The notes below the pieces were generated by a model. The model was not told the DNA's origin. It worked only from the letters and a program-made list of their open reading frames with translations, and searched no databases. Positions 49,925 to 59,575 of a DNA stretch of 64,000 nt are shown piece by piece. The position numbers and the translations under genes are program-made. This stretch comes from Acinetobacter brisouioides (GTDB lineage: Bacteria > Pseudomonadota > Gammaproteobacteria > Pseudomonadales > Moraxellaceae). The stretch lies in NCBI RefSeq assembly GCF_004331075.1, contig NZ_SJNX01000001.1, forward strand, positions 434,001 through 498,000, written 5' to 3'. Numbering within the stretch: the stretch's first letter is position 1; each line of letters starts with the position of its first letter.

Positions 49925-50482
49925 TCAGTTAAGTTTACCCTTCAAACTTGCTAATACGTCAAACGGGTTGTCCCGTTTTTCTTCAACAACGTCCTGCACG
50001 GTCGGTCGGTGCTTATGCTCACAAACTGTATGTTTAGGAGACAATGGCACCAACAATAACAATTCATCTTCAAGTAAAGAAAGTAAATCAACAGTAGCAG
50101 GTTGATCAATCGACCCTTTTGTTGACGACTCACTTTCACCCAAAACGATGAAATCAGCATCCTCATCCAAGCGCTCTATCAGTGACTCATCATCGATTAG
50201 TGCTAAATGAACGTCTAAAACTAAATCAACCCCAACAGTATCCAAACAACGCTGGCATTCCATTGGAAGTTGGGTCTCAACGTGTGCACTCAACCAAACT
50301 ATTCGGTGATATGCATCCATTGATAGTTTACAGTCTACTTGAACCCATTGATTTTCAATCGATCCAGTGGATTCACGAGCGATTCGAACAAAGCTTGACA
50401 GGGGCAGTTTTCCTGACCATGTATAGCCTTGTTCAGCCCATTTAAACGGCTCAATTTTTGCCGGAAAGGTATTTGCTGACAT
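49925..50482 (-). CDS. yceD: YceD (DUF177) protein
   Basis: The 185-residue cytoplasmic protein is of the DUF177 family, implicated in 23S rRNA accumulation and paired with rpmF in most bacteria. ETQLPMECQRCLDTVGVDLV with its C-x2-C and the acidic DFIVLGESES region are typical; the C-terminal tail ends FDVLASLKGKLN. Confidence 0.92.
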   Translation of the reverse strand: MSANTFPAKIEPFKWAEQGYTWSGKLPLSSFVRIARESTGSIENQWVQVDCKLSMDAYHRIVWLSAHVETQLPMECQRCLDTVGVDLVLDVHLALIDDESLIERLDEDADFIVLGESESSTKGSIDQPATVDLLSLLEDELLLLVPLSPKHTVCEHKHRPTVQDVVEEKRDNPFDVLASLKGKLN

Positions 50483-50577
50483 AATTAAGGCGACAATTCT
50501 ACAAATTCATCTGAACTCTGTCAAAGTTTAAGATACAATTTTGCACTTTGAAACAGAACTATCGGGTAAATTAAGTT

Positions 50578-51240
50578 ATGCATTTGTTGCAGCCGCAACC
50601 TAAAGTTAACACGTCATCACTTGTTCACACCCTGCCTAACTTGGATTTCACTTTGTCTTTAGACCAAGTACAACGCTTGGCATGGTCAACATGTCAGAGT
50701 GAGGCATCGCAAGTAGATTGGCTTATATTACACTTTAATCAGTGGTTTTCCCATCACAATGTGATTTTATTCAAGGGCGAGAACGAACCCGAATATTTTC
50801 CTGCAACAGACCACGAACCTGCAAAAATCCAGTTTGCGCATGGTTTTTTCAATAGTGCATTACATGAAATCAGCCACTGGACAATTGCGGGAGCAAAACG
50901 CCGCCTGCTCGCAGACCTTGGTTATTGGTATGCACCCGATGGGCGTACACAAGAACAGCAAAATTTATTTGAACAAGTTGAAATTAAACCACAAGCGATT
51001 GAGTGGTTATTTGCAGTTGCCTTTGGTCGGAAATTTCGTGTGTCTTTAGATAATCTCACTGGTGACGGCGGAGATGGAATTCGTTTTAAAGACAATGTAT
51101 ATGCACAAGTTCAGCATTACTTCTCTGGCGAAGCACGCCTGCCTTGTGATGCAGCACATTTTATTGCGTGTATCTGTTTATGCACGCGCAATGGCAAAAG
51201 TTTACATGCAGATGAGTTTTGTCGCGAAATGTTAGATTAA
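50578..51240 (+). CDS. epmC: Elongation factor P hydroxylase
   Basis: The 220-residue YfcM/EpmC family protein hydroxylates the beta-lysyl-lysine on EF-P. The metal-binding motif HEISHW (about residues 96-101), GYWYAPDGRTQEQQNLFEQV and VEIKPQAIEWLFAVAFG are diagnostic. It is a lone gene, divergent from yceD; epmA and epmB are not in this window. Confidence 0.9.
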   Translation: MHLLQPQPKVNTSSLVHTLPNLDFTLSLDQVQRLAWSTCQSEASQVDWLILHFNQWFSHHNVILFKGENEPEYFPATDHEPAKIQFAHGFFNSALHEISHWTIAGAKRRLLADLGYWYAPDGRTQEQQNLFEQVEIKPQAIEWLFAVAFGRKFRVSLDNLTGDGGDGIRFKDNVYAQVQHYFSGEARLPCDAAHFIACICLCTRNGKSLHADEFCREMLD

Positions 51241-51324
51241 AAATTGTTTGATAATAAACAACATTGCACCCTTTTACGGAACCGTTTCATAATATAGCCA
51301 TGCACAGCGCTTAGGAGAACAACA

Positions 51325-51942
51325 ATGTTGCATTTACGAATTCATCCTGAAAATCCACAACCCCGACTCATTCAACAGGCGGTTGAGCGTATTCGTGCTG
51401 GGGATGTTGTTGTTTATCCCACTGATGCTGCATATGCAATCGGTTGCCAAATCGGAAATAAAAGCGCGATGGAGCGGATTGCTCAAATTCGGAATCTGGG
51501 TGACAAACACCAATACGCGATTATCTGTAGCGATTTGTCTGACATTGCGACCTTTGCTAAAGTCGATAATGCCACCTATCGTTTACTTAAAGCGAATACT
51601 CCAGCAGTGACCACTTATATTTTACAGTCAACCAGCGAAGTTCCACGCCGATTGATGCACCCAAAGAAAAAAACCATTGGTTTACGTGTGCCAAGCAATC
51701 CGATCTGCCAGATGTTACTTAAAGAGCTTGGTGAACCTTTATTGACCAGTACACTCATTCTTCCTGGTCAAAGTGACCCGCTCGATGATCCTTATGACAT
51801 TGAAATGCAACTCGGTAAACGCATTGATGTGTTTATTGATGGTGGTTTGGGTACACTGACCACAACCAGTGTTGTCGATTTATCAGGTGATTCGCCTGTT
51901 GTGATTCGTCATGGTGTCGGTGATGTCAGCATGTTTGAATAG
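51325..51942 (+). CDS. YciO-type Sua5/YrdC-domain protein
   Basis: The 205-residue protein has the YrdC fold: VYPTDAAYAIGCQIGNKSAM, then the basic RLMHPKKKTIGLRVPSNPIC. YciO proteins resemble TsaC (threonylcarbamoyl-AMP synthase) but have a distinct N-terminal extension and an uncertain role in tRNA t6A synthesis. AGGAGA lies upstream of the ATG. Confidence 0.85.
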   Translation: MLHLRIHPENPQPRLIQQAVERIRAGDVVVYPTDAAYAIGCQIGNKSAMERIAQIRNLGDKHQYAIICSDLSDIATFAKVDNATYRLLKANTPAVTTYILQSTSEVPRRLMHPKKKTIGLRVPSNPICQMLLKELGEPLLTSTLILPGQSDPLDDPYDIEMQLGKRIDVFIDGGLGTLTTTSVVDLSGDSPVVIRHGVGDVSMFE

Positions 51943-52123
51943 CGACAATTTTAACCTTTTATGATTTTTATCGGAAATATTGTGTATTTTCGTTTCATTC
52001 GAGGTGCGAATGTCATAAAATGGTAAACTTTATGGGGTGTTGAAAATTATTTTATTTTCTTCCCCGTCATTTTACGCTGTAGACTCCTCATGCCTTTGAA
52101 AATTCGCGTGGCCTAATATTGCA

Positions 52124-52915
52124 ATGAATCAAGTGCTTCACTCCACGATGGAATCTGCTCCACACATTCGTGTTCTGGATGAATGGCAAGAAACCATTCC
52201 TGAAGATTTATATATCCCTCCTGCCGCCTTTGAAATTTTACTCGAGCACTTCGAGGGACCACTCGACTTTTTAATTTACCTGATTCAAAAAAATGGTTTT
52301 GACTTGCTCCAGCTCGATATTGCACCGATTGCCAACCAATATTTACAATATATGGATGCAATGAAGTCACTCAATATCGAGTTAACCGCAGACTATATGG
52401 TCATGGCAGCATTATTGGCAGATCTAAAATCGCGTCTGTTATTGCCAAAACCCAAAAATATCGAATTAGAAAAAGACCCAAAACAGCAACTAATTGACCG
52501 TTTAGAAACTTATTTACGTATTAAAAAGGCAGCCGAACGTCTTGGGCAATTTCCTATTCTTGAACGCGATACCTTTAATATCAATGTCAGTTTAGGGCAA
52601 AGCACTGCTGTTTATGAAGGTTACAGTGTCGATTTACTCAAAGATGCACTGTTTTGTGTCTTTAACCGCCCTGAACCCGTTGTTCATCAAGTTCAACAAG
52701 AGCCCGTTTTACTTGAAGAACGGATTGCTTATATTGAACTGATGCTTGAATCTGGGAAAGTTTTAAACTTTTCTGCCTTACTCAAACCAAGTCAAGGTAA
52801 AATGGGTATGGTCGTGACCTTCATGGCAATTTTAGAGCTTACCCGCCAGCAAAAAGTTCAGATTGTTGCCACAGGTATTGAAGCACCGCTTGCAATTCAG
52901 GGAGTCGCTGCATGA
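52124..52915 (+). CDS. scpA: Segregation and condensation protein A
   Basis: The 263-residue kleisin has the N-terminal FEGPLDFLIYLIQKNGFDLL and the C-terminal winged helix (KMGMVVTFMAILELTRQQKV). It bridges SMC heads with ScpB. It overlaps scpB by ATGA. Confidence 0.95.
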   Translation: MNQVLHSTMESAPHIRVLDEWQETIPEDLYIPPAAFEILLEHFEGPLDFLIYLIQKNGFDLLQLDIAPIANQYLQYMDAMKSLNIELTADYMVMAALLADLKSRLLLPKPKNIELEKDPKQQLIDRLETYLRIKKAAERLGQFPILERDTFNINVSLGQSTAVYEGYSVDLLKDALFCVFNRPEPVVHQVQQEPVLLEERIAYIELMLESGKVLNFSALLKPSQGKMGMVVTFMAILELTRQQKVQIVATGIEAPLAIQGVAA

Positions 52916-53499
52916 GTGTGAATAGCATGACCATGTCGATTGATGAATTGCATCATGAAGTTTTAATGCAATTAGAAGCTATTATTTTTGCCAGCGATGC
53001 CCCTGTGTCGATTGCTCGTTTAAAAGAAGCTTTTCAAAATCAATATACCAAACAACAATTACATCAATATTTGCAGCAACTGGCTGTGTTACAGCATGGC
53101 CGCTCTATTGAGCTGATTGAAACCGCACAGGGCTTCCGTTTTCAAGTCCGCGCCAAATATCGACAGGTGATTACCCAGACTTGGCCAGAACGACCAACGC
53201 GGTTATCACCTTCTCTACTCGAAACTCTGGCTGTGGTCGCTTATCATCAGCCAGTAACCCGTGCAGATATTGAACAAATTCGTGGAGTGAGCAACAACAG
53301 TCAAATTTTGCGTACATTATTTGACTTTAACTGGATTAAAGAATCAGGTTTTCGCGAACTCCCTGGACGACCGGCGCTGTTGATTACAACGCCCCAATTT
53401 TTGAATGCTTTTGGTTTAGCTTCGCTAAGCCAATTGCCTCCCCTGCAGGATGCCAAGGAAGCTTTCATGACACTTGATGCCCAAGCAGCAAAGTCGTGA
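52912..53499 (+). CDS. scpB: Segregation and condensation protein B
   Basis: The 195-residue double winged-helix partner of ScpA carries SPSLLETLAVVAYHQPVTRA and IEQIRGVSNNSQILRTL in the conserved second wing. It lies 42 bp before rluB, a common neighbour. Confidence 0.95.
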   Translation: MSVNSMTMSIDELHHEVLMQLEAIIFASDAPVSIARLKEAFQNQYTKQQLHQYLQQLAVLQHGRSIELIETAQGFRFQVRAKYRQVITQTWPERPTRLSPSLLETLAVVAYHQPVTRADIEQIRGVSNNSQILRTLFDFNWIKESGFRELPGRPALLITTPQFLNAFGLASLSQLPPLQDAKEAFMTLDAQAAKS

Positions 53500-53541
53500 A
53501 TAGGTGGACTGTTGATTGATTAATTCTAAGGTTATGCTGTC

Positions 53542-54486
53542 ATGAGTGAAAAACTACAGAAGGTTTTAGCGCGTATTGGTTTGGGTTCTCGCCGTTATAT
53601 GGAAGAAGTCATTGCCGCTGGTCGTGTAAGCGTGAATGGTAAAATTGCCCAAGTGGGTGAACGCATCGAACCAACCGATGAACTGCGTATTGATGGTCGT
53701 AAAGTTCAATTCCAAATTGAAGATGAAATTCGCCGCCGCGTGTTGATTTATTACAAACCAGAAGGCGAAATCTGCTCACGTAACGACCCAGAAAATCGCC
53801 CGACCGTGTTCGAAAATTTGCCACAAATTAGCAACGACCGTTGGGTTATGGTCGGTCGTTTGGACATTAACAGTACAGGTCTGCTGTTGTTCACAAACGA
53901 TGGTGAACTCGCGAACCGTTTAATGCACCCTTCAAATGAAATTGAACGTGAATATGCGGTGCGTGTCATGGGTGAAGTCACCAAAGAAATGCGCAACAAT
54001 TTGCTTAAAGGTGTCACCCTTGATGATGGCCCTGCAAAATTTGAATCATTTTCTGACTTGGGTGGTGAAGGGATTAACCGCTGGTATCAAGTTGTAGTGA
54101 AAGAAGGACGTAACCGTGAAGTACGTCGTCTATTTGAATCTCAAGGCTTAAAAGTGAGCCGTTTGTTGCGTACCCGCTATGGCTCAGTCATGTTACCGCG
54201 TGAATTACGCACAGGACGTTGGATGGAACTCGATAAGCAAGATATTGACAATTTGGTCAAACAGGTTGAATTGAAACCACGCCAAGGTACAGGTTTATAT
54301 GGTATGGCAAAACGTCGTGCCGAGCGTATGACTGAAAAACCAATGGCAGCACGTCGTGGTGGTTTCCTCCGCCAACAGCGCCGTGATAGCGATGCCCCAC
54401 AGCAACCACAACAGCAAGCGAATCCTTCTAGCAGTAATGGTGGACAACGTAAGCCAGCTGGTCAAGGCAAAAACTTCAAAAAATAA
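53542..54486 (+). CDS. rluB: 23S rRNA pseudouridine(2605) synthase
   Basis: The 314-residue enzyme has an N-terminal S4 RNA-binding domain (EKLQKVLARIGLGSRR, residues 3-60). Its RsuA-type catalytic core shows the catalytic aspartate in VGRLDINSTGLLLFTNDG and the GRNREVRRLFESQGLKVSRL motif. A Gln/Pro/Ser/Asn-rich low-complexity tail of about 55 residues follows the core, as often seen in RluB. Confidence 0.94.
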   Translation: MSEKLQKVLARIGLGSRRYMEEVIAAGRVSVNGKIAQVGERIEPTDELRIDGRKVQFQIEDEIRRRVLIYYKPEGEICSRNDPENRPTVFENLPQISNDRWVMVGRLDINSTGLLLFTNDGELANRLMHPSNEIEREYAVRVMGEVTKEMRNNLLKGVTLDDGPAKFESFSDLGGEGINRWYQVVVKEGRNREVRRLFESQGLKVSRLLRTRYGSVMLPRELRTGRWMELDKQDIDNLVKQVELKPRQGTGLYGMAKRRAERMTEKPMAARRGGFLRQQRRDSDAPQQPQQQANPSSSNGGQRKPAGQGKNFKK

Positions 54487-54497
54487 TGTGATTACTC

Positions 54498-54528
54498 ACC
54501 TTTATGCCTTGATTTGAGGCATAAAGGT
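54498..54528 (+). terminator. Probable terminator of scpA-scpB-rluB
   Basis: ACCTTTATGCCT-TGATTTG-AGGCATAAAGGT is a 12-bp perfect stem 11 bases after the rluB stop; only a short T-rich tail follows. Confidence 0.7.
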
Positions 54529-54680
54529 TCTTCCCCCACATCACATATTTTTAGAATAAAATTAAAATTTCATCACTTATTTATGGTTTCTCGTTCACGA
54601 GAGTTAAATCCCCCAAACTCTGGTTCGGTTATATTCTAGTATCCTATCCAATATCCTGATATCGATATAATCTTAAACAA

Positions 54681-54770
54681 GTGGCCTTACAGCAAAATTT
54701 GACCGAAGTGCAGCATGATTTAAAAATGGCACAACAACAGATCGAAGCACTCAAACAAATGAACCACTAA
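54681..54770 (+). pseudogene. Possible 29-codon coiled-coil gene remnant
   Basis: From GTG 54681 the frame reads VALQQNLTEVQHDLKMAQQQ then IEALKQMNH and stop, a heptad-like helix. There is no ribosome site and an in-frame stop lies just upstream. The 341-bp gap 54487-54827 otherwise holds two hairpins. It is more likely the tail of a lost gene than a functional one. Confidence 0.3.
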
Positions 54771-54786
54771 AATTAAAAACAGCCAC

Positions 54787-54818
54787 AAAAAAAGATGAGC
54801 CATATGACTCATCTTTTT
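54787..54818. terminator. Terminator of the bio operon
   Basis: AAAAAAAGATGAG-CCATATGA-CTCATCTTTTT is a stem-loop with A/T tracts 10 bases beyond the bioD stop on the minus strand. Confidence 0.88.
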
Positions 54819-54827
54819 GACTTGCAA

Positions 54828-55475
54828 TCACGCTACTAGAACAGGTACATCAATCCACACGGTATCAGGAAAATGTTCTGCCAAATAGGCTTTGAGCAAC
54901 TGCCGCGTATCTTTGGCAATGATCTCATCTTGTGAGTCATCATTGAGATTATAAGCCAATGCATACAATGGAATCTGACGCGCTTTTAAGGCTTCAAGAC
55001 TCAGTAATGTATGATTGATGCTGCCCAAACGTCCTGAAGACACCAATACGACAGGATAACCTTGCTGTTTCACAAAATCGATGGTCAGCAAACGGCGAGT
55101 TAAAGGCACCATTAAACCACCTGCACCTTCCAGTAACACGACGTCATAGCGCTGTGCCAAAGTTTCAGTCGCGGCATTGATTTTGGCAAAATCAATTTCA
55201 CGTCCATCCAGTTCACTGGCCAAATGCGGCGATGCAGGATAAGTAAAAATTTCAGGCATGGTCAGCTTTTCATGATCTTCTGGCAACCAGCCTGTCGCCA
55301 TGATTTCACGGTGCTTTTCCAGATCTTCAGACACATCAACATTGCCCGTCTGAATCAATTTCTGGGTAATGACTTTTTGCTGTTGCTCTGCCAAGGTTTT
55401 CGCCAAAAATCCCGTGGCGAAGGTCTTCCCAATTCCTGTATCAATACCGCTGATAAAATAAATTTGGGCGCTCAT
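54828..55475 (-). CDS. bioD: Dethiobiotin synthetase
   Basis: The 215-residue ATP-dependent carboxylase forms the ureido ring of dethiobiotin. Start ATG 55475 (MSAQIYFISGIDTGIGKTFA) is chosen: the P-loop GIDTGIGKTFATG must be close to the N-terminus, and the longer frame to 55595 only reads back into bioC. LLEGAGGLMVPLTRR is the catalytic loop. It overlaps bioC as ATGA. Confidence 0.95.
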   Translation of the reverse strand: MSAQIYFISGIDTGIGKTFATGFLAKTLAEQQQKVITQKLIQTGNVDVSEDLEKHREIMATGWLPEDHEKLTMPEIFTYPASPHLASELDGREIDFAKINAATETLAQRYDVVLLEGAGGLMVPLTRRLLTIDFVKQQGYPVVLVSSGRLGSINHTLLSLEALKARQIPLYALAYNLNDDSQDEIIAKDTRQLLKAYLAEHFPDTVWIDVPVLVA

Positions 55476-56248
55476 GTCAACCTCCGAGCAATGATATAAA
55501 TAGGATGATAAGTCAGTGGATACTGCTGTTGTGACTGTATTGATTTGAGCTGTGCATAATCTGCATAGAACTGCTGCAAACGCTGCTTTGTCCATGCAAA
55601 GTCACGATTGGTTGCGGTGACGCCTGTAGCTTTCAGATGTTTCAGCACATCACGTGGCTGCGCAAACTCAAGTTCAATCAGTTCCTGTTCAGCATGCATC
55701 ACTTCAAAACCTTGCTGTTCAAGCAAAGTTTGTAACTGTTCTAATGAATAGTAATCTAAGCCCTGACCAATCAATTGCTTGATTTGCCATAGGTTCTTTG
55801 AACCAAAAGTTGAAAAACACAACCAGCCTTGCGGGTTTAAAGCAGCATGAATTTTCGCAAAAACAGCCGATAAATCCTGCATCCATTGCAATGCAGAACT
55901 CGACACCACCGCCGCAAGTGCATTTGGAAAGGTAAGTTTTTCAGCATCACCGATACAGAACTCAACCTGCTGTTCAGGGAAAAATTCTATTACCTCAGCA
56001 TACAGGTCATTGACGACATAATGCTGTACAGCAAACTGTTGCTGTAACAAGCGAGTCAGTGTCCCTGAGCCACAACCGATTTCGAAAATTCGCGGCAACT
56101 GCTCAGGGCAAAACTGTTGCATTAACTGCGCCAGATGTTCACAGATCTGCTGCTGTGCCACAGCTTGTAGCGTATAGGTTTCACGGGCTTTGGCAAAACG
56201 CTGCTGGATCACGCTTTTATCGAGTGAAGTCATCTGATTCACAACCAT
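55472..56248 (-). CDS. bioC: Malonyl-ACP O-methyltransferase
   Basis: The 258-residue SAM-dependent methyltransferase masks the malonyl carboxyl to start pimelate synthesis. The SAM motif is RIFEIGCGSGTLTRLLQQ, with SSSALQWMQDL as motif post-II. It overlaps the bioF 3' end by 10 bases; an internal ATG at 56233 is an alternative start. Confidence 0.92.
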   Translation of the reverse strand: MVVNQMTSLDKSVIQQRFAKARETYTLQAVAQQQICEHLAQLMQQFCPEQLPRIFEIGCGSGTLTRLLQQQFAVQHYVVNDLYAEVIEFFPEQQVEFCIGDAEKLTFPNALAAVVSSSALQWMQDLSAVFAKIHAALNPQGWLCFSTFGSKNLWQIKQLIGQGLDYYSLEQLQTLLEQQGFEVMHAEQELIELEFAQPRDVLKHLKATGVTATNRDFAWTKQRLQQFYADYAQLKSIQSQQQYPLTYHPIYIIARRLT

Positions 56249-57396
56249 TGTACCAAGGCTTCAAGCGCGTCCTGCTGGGTTTGTGCCGTTAGCGACACCC
56301 GTAACCGCGCAGCATTTTTCGGAACTGTTGGCGGGCGTACAGGCATGACATAAAAACCATGCTGCTGTAACTCTTTAGCTTTCGCAACGGCTTGATCACT
56401 CGCACCAATCACAATCGGCACAATATGCGTGGTCGATGGGCTGTCATAACCACGTGCCAAGACTTGCTGCTGTAAATAATGACTGGTCTGTGCCAAATGT
56501 TGACGCTCAGCAGTTAAACCTTGCATGTGTTCAAAAATAAATTTCGTCCATGCAATATTCACAGGCGGCAAAGCGGTACTAAAAATCAGCGGGCGCATGC
56601 TATTAATCAAATAGGCTTTAATGATCGGATCACACAGCAAATAGCCACCGACTGAAGCAATGGCTTTACCAAATGTACCGACCAAGAAATCAACCTCTTC
56701 GATACAGTGATGCTGCTCTGCACAACCCAAGCCACGTGCACCACGCACGCCAATCGCATGGGCTTCATCGACATACAGCATGACTTTGGCAAATTGGCGT
56801 TTAATCGCCACCAATGCCGTTAGATCGGTTTCATCCCCATCCATACTGAAAATACTTTCAGTCACCACAATAATCCGCTCAATCTCGGCATCATCGTGAT
56901 ATTTTTCAAGCAGGCTGTGTAAATGTTGCAAATCATTATGACGATAACGTACATATTTGGCAGCACTCAAACGAATGCCATCAATCATACTAGCATGTAC
57001 CAGTTTGTCTGCCAAAATCAGGGTTTTACTGTCTGCAACCGCAGGTAAAATCCCGACATTCATATGATAGCCACTATTGAACAGTAGCGCCGCACGCCCA
57101 GAAAAAGCCTGAGAAAGACTTTGCTCCAAGTCGGCATATTCGGGAAAGTTTCCTGTCAGCAGACGCGATGACGAGCTGCTTAAATAGCACTCTGCTACTG
57201 GATACTGGGCAAAAAACTGCTCGCGTAAATTTACTTCTGCGGCAAGTCCCAAATAGTCATTGGATGACAGGTTCAGCATCTGCTGCCCTGCAATTTCGAT
57301 GTACTGCCCGTGCTGACGGTTTTCGGTAAATTGGCGATAGTTGCCTTGTTGTTTTAACTGGTCAAGCTGTACTGCATAGTGTTCAAGCAGGGACAT
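56239..57396 (-). CDS. bioF: 8-Amino-7-oxononanoate synthase
   Basis: The 385-residue PLP enzyme condenses pimeloyl-ACP with alanine. [16 protein letters not shown] opens the fold, [16 protein letters not shown] holds the aspartate that pairs with PLP, and the PLP lysine is in [16 protein letters not shown]. It overlaps bioA by 14 bases. Confidence 0.95.
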   Translation of the reverse strand: MSLLEHYAVQLDQLKQQGNYRQFTENRQHGQYIEIAGQQMLNLSSNDYLGLAAEVNLREQFFAQYPVAECYLSSSSSRLLTGNFPEYADLEQSLSQAFSGRAALLFNSGYHMNVGILPAVADSKTLILADKLVHASMIDGIRLSAAKYVRYRHNDLQHLHSLLEKYHDDAEIERIIVVTESIFSMDGDETDLTALVAIKRQFAKVMLYVDEAHAIGVRGARGLGCAEQHHCIEEVDFLVGTFGKAIASVGGYLLCDPIIKAYLINSMRPLIFSTALPPVNIAWTKFIFEHMQGLTAERQHLAQTSHYLQQQVLARGYDSPSTTHIVPIVIGASDQAVAKAKELQQHGFYVMPVRPPTVPKNAARLRVSLTAQTQQDALEALVQWL

Positions 57397-58678
57397 TCGC
57401 TTCTCCTGAGGTTATTTCTGCGACCACCGCTTTGAGTTCACGTAATAAAAATTCTAATTCTTCGGGGCGAATCACATAAGGCGGCATCAGATACACCAGT
57501 TTGCCAAATGGACGCACCCAAATCCCGCGCGCGACAAATTGCTGTTGCAAACTTGCCATATTGACCGCTTCAGTGAGTTCTACCACACCAATTGCGCCAA
57601 GCACACGGACATCAGCAACATGTTCCAAGTCCGCAAGTGGTGCCAAGCCTTGTTTTAAATGTTGTTCAATACGCTGAATATTGGCTTGCCAGTCTTGGGA
57701 AAGCAACAATCTAGTACTCGCCACTGCCACCGCACATGCCAATGGGTTTGCCATAAAGGTCGGGCCGTGCATAAACACGCCTGCCTCGCCTTTGGAAAGG
57801 GTTTCTGCTACATGTCGCGTGGTCAAGGTTGCAGCCAGTGTCATATAACCGCCCGTTAGACCTTTCCCAATACACATAATGTCAGGCTCGACCCCCGCAT
57901 GTTCCCATGCAAAGAGTTTACCTGTGCGCCCAAAACCTGTGGCGATTTCATCAAAAATCAGCAAGATATTATATTTCTGGCAAAGCAGTTTGGCTTGGCG
58001 CAAATATTCAGGATGATAAAAACGCATCCCGCCTGCACCTTGTACAATCGGCTCAATAATCAGTGCCGCAATATTTTGATGCTGCTGCTCCAAGGTTTGC
58101 GCCAGTTCAGCAATATCCTGAGCATCCCATTCACCATCAAAACGGCTTTGCGGCGCTGGAACAAAATAACGAATCGGCAAACATGAACCGAAAATCTGAT
58201 GCATACCCGTAACAGGGTCACAGACCGACATGGCATTCCATGTATCGCCGTGATAGCCCGAACGCGTGGTAATAAAATTGGTTTTTTGCTGCTGCCCTTG
58301 CGCTGTCCAGTACTGCACTGCCATTTTCAGTGCAACTTCAACTGACACCGAACCCGAGTCTGCATAGAAGATTTTATCTAGCGATGGCGGCACAATTTCA
58401 AGCAGTGCCTTACCCAGCTCAATCGCAGGGTCGTGGGTAAATCCACCAAACATGATATGTGACATGCGTTGTAACTGATCGGTGACTGCCTGATTCAGCA
58501 CAGGATGATTGTAACCATGAATCGCACACCACCAAGACGACATACCATCGATAAGTTGACGACCATCATCCAGTTCAATGGTCGATGCAAAAGCTTGCTT
58601 AACCTTAAATGTGGGTAATGGATTAATCATTGATGTATATGGATGCCATAAGTGTTGTGCATCAAATAAATCTGTCAT
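57383..58678 (-). CDS. bioA: Adenosylmethionine-8-amino-7-oxononanoate aminotransferase
   Basis: The 431-residue class III aminotransferase uses SAM as amino donor. HLWHPYTSM is the BioA N-terminal signature, [20 protein letters not shown] holds the PLP aspartate, and the Schiff-base lysine is in [15 protein letters not shown]. It is first in bioA-bioF-bioC-bioD. I see no palindrome of the BirA type upstream. Confidence 0.95.
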   Translation of the reverse strand: MTDLFDAQHLWHPYTSMINPLPTFKVKQAFASTIELDDGRQLIDGMSSWWCAIHGYNHPVLNQAVTDQLQRMSHIMFGGFTHDPAIELGKALLEIVPPSLDKIFYADSGSVSVEVALKMAVQYWTAQGQQQKTNFITTRSGYHGDTWNAMSVCDPVTGMHQIFGSCLPIRYFVPAPQSRFDGEWDAQDIAELAQTLEQQHQNIAALIIEPIVQGAGGMRFYHPEYLRQAKLLCQKYNILLIFDEIATGFGRTGKLFAWEHAGVEPDIMCIGKGLTGGYMTLAATLTTRHVAETLSKGEAGVFMHGPTFMANPLACAVAVASTRLLLSQDWQANIQRIEQHLKQGLAPLADLEHVADVRVLGAIGVVELTEAVNMASLQQQFVARGIWVRPFGKLVYLMPPYVIRPEELEFLLRELKAVVAEITSGEANVPA

Positions 58679-58687
58679 CCAAAACCA

Positions 58688-58716
58688 CCTTTTTTAACAT
58701 CAATGGCACTGATGTT
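58688..58716 (-). terminator. Hairpin between the BioH-like gene and bioA
   Basis: TTAACATCA-GTGCCAT-TGATGTTAA on the minus strand is a 9-bp stem followed by AAAAAAGG rather than T residues on that strand, while the T tract is on the plus strand. It may act mainly as a 3' barrier for the esterase transcript; the terminator reading is tentative. Confidence 0.45.
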
Positions 58717-58758
58717 AATCCGTTTCTGGCATGGATGCCATTGCCAGATCAGTCAAAT

Positions 58759-59487
58759 TCAGGCAAACGACGCTTCAGTCAGAAATTGACAAATTTGTTC
58801 AGCGGCAAGCACTGGATGGGTCACAGGAAAGGCATGACTTAGTTCTGGCAACATCGTGATATGTGCTGCTTTAGCAGAAAAATCAGGGACTTTTTGTAAA
58901 ATCTGGTAAGGAACAACTGCATCCTGTTCGGTAAAGATAAAACAAGCCGAATTGGCATATTGCAACCATTTATCGACCAAGTTTAAATCCTGCAACAGGA
59001 TCAAGCCTTGCAATAACAACTCATTTTCTGGGGGATTGGCAGTATTTTGCAAAGTGAGCCAGTGCTGTTTCGCCTGTGCATCACCACGACAAATGTTCAG
59101 ATAAAAACGCTTGAGAGTCGCTTGAGGATTTTGCTGAAAGGCTTGGAAAAACTGAGTAAATTCAGTTTCAGGCATGGCACAAGACCAGTTTTCTTGTACC
59201 ACAAAACACGGATTACTCGCCAAGCTAATGAGTATTTTTTGCTGTCCTGTGAGTTGTTGATAGGCATCGACCAGTAACAGTGCCAATTGTCCGCCTAGTG
59301 ACCAGCCGATGACGACATCCACTTCAGCAACACGGGCAAGCATCTGGTGTTTTTGAGTAGGGTCAAACCAGTCAAAAATATCCGCCAGTTCCACCCGATG
59401 CCCAACTTGCTGTAATGCCTGTTGCAATGGCATCAGGGGTGCAGTTCCTACACCCCAACCTGTAATCAGCAAGATTTCCTTTGGCAT
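58759..59487 (-). CDS. BioH-like pimeloyl-ACP methyl ester esterase (putative)
   Basis: The about 242-residue alpha/beta hydrolase starts MPKEILLITGWGVGTAPLMP at ATG 59487; an in-frame ATG at 59532 adds 15 residues. The nucleophile elbow is GWSLGGQLAL, the acid lies in FTEQDAVVPYQ and the histidine in LPELSHAFPVTH. The early LLITGWG and the ISLASNPCFVVQENW strand resemble the BioH/BioG class that frees pimeloyl-ACP. Position directly upstream of bioA-F-C-D supports this role, and no other esterase is in the cluster. Sequence alone does not prove substrate. Confidence 0.72.
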   Translation of the reverse strand: MPKEILLITGWGVGTAPLMPLQQALQQVGHRVELADIFDWFDPTQKHQMLARVAEVDVVIGWSLGGQLALLLVDAYQQLTGQQKILISLASNPCFVVQENWSCAMPETEFTQFFQAFQQNPQATLKRFYLNICRGDAQAKQHWLTLQNTANPPENELLLQGLILLQDLNLVDKWLQYANSACFIFTEQDAVVPYQILQKVPDFSAKAAHITMLPELSHAFPVTHPVLAAEQICQFLTEASFA

Positions 59488-59575
59488 CGCTCTGTTCTCA
59501 TCTACAACAATATGCGTAGCAGTATAAGACAAAGCTTTTATGATCGATGTGCAAGATCTACCATTTTTAGCGTGA

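Noticed and set aside
58679..58760. BirA-type operator upstream of bioA
   Set aside because: I looked for the TTGTAAACC/GGTTTACAA type palindrome; only an unrelated AACATCA/TGATGTT hairpin is present.
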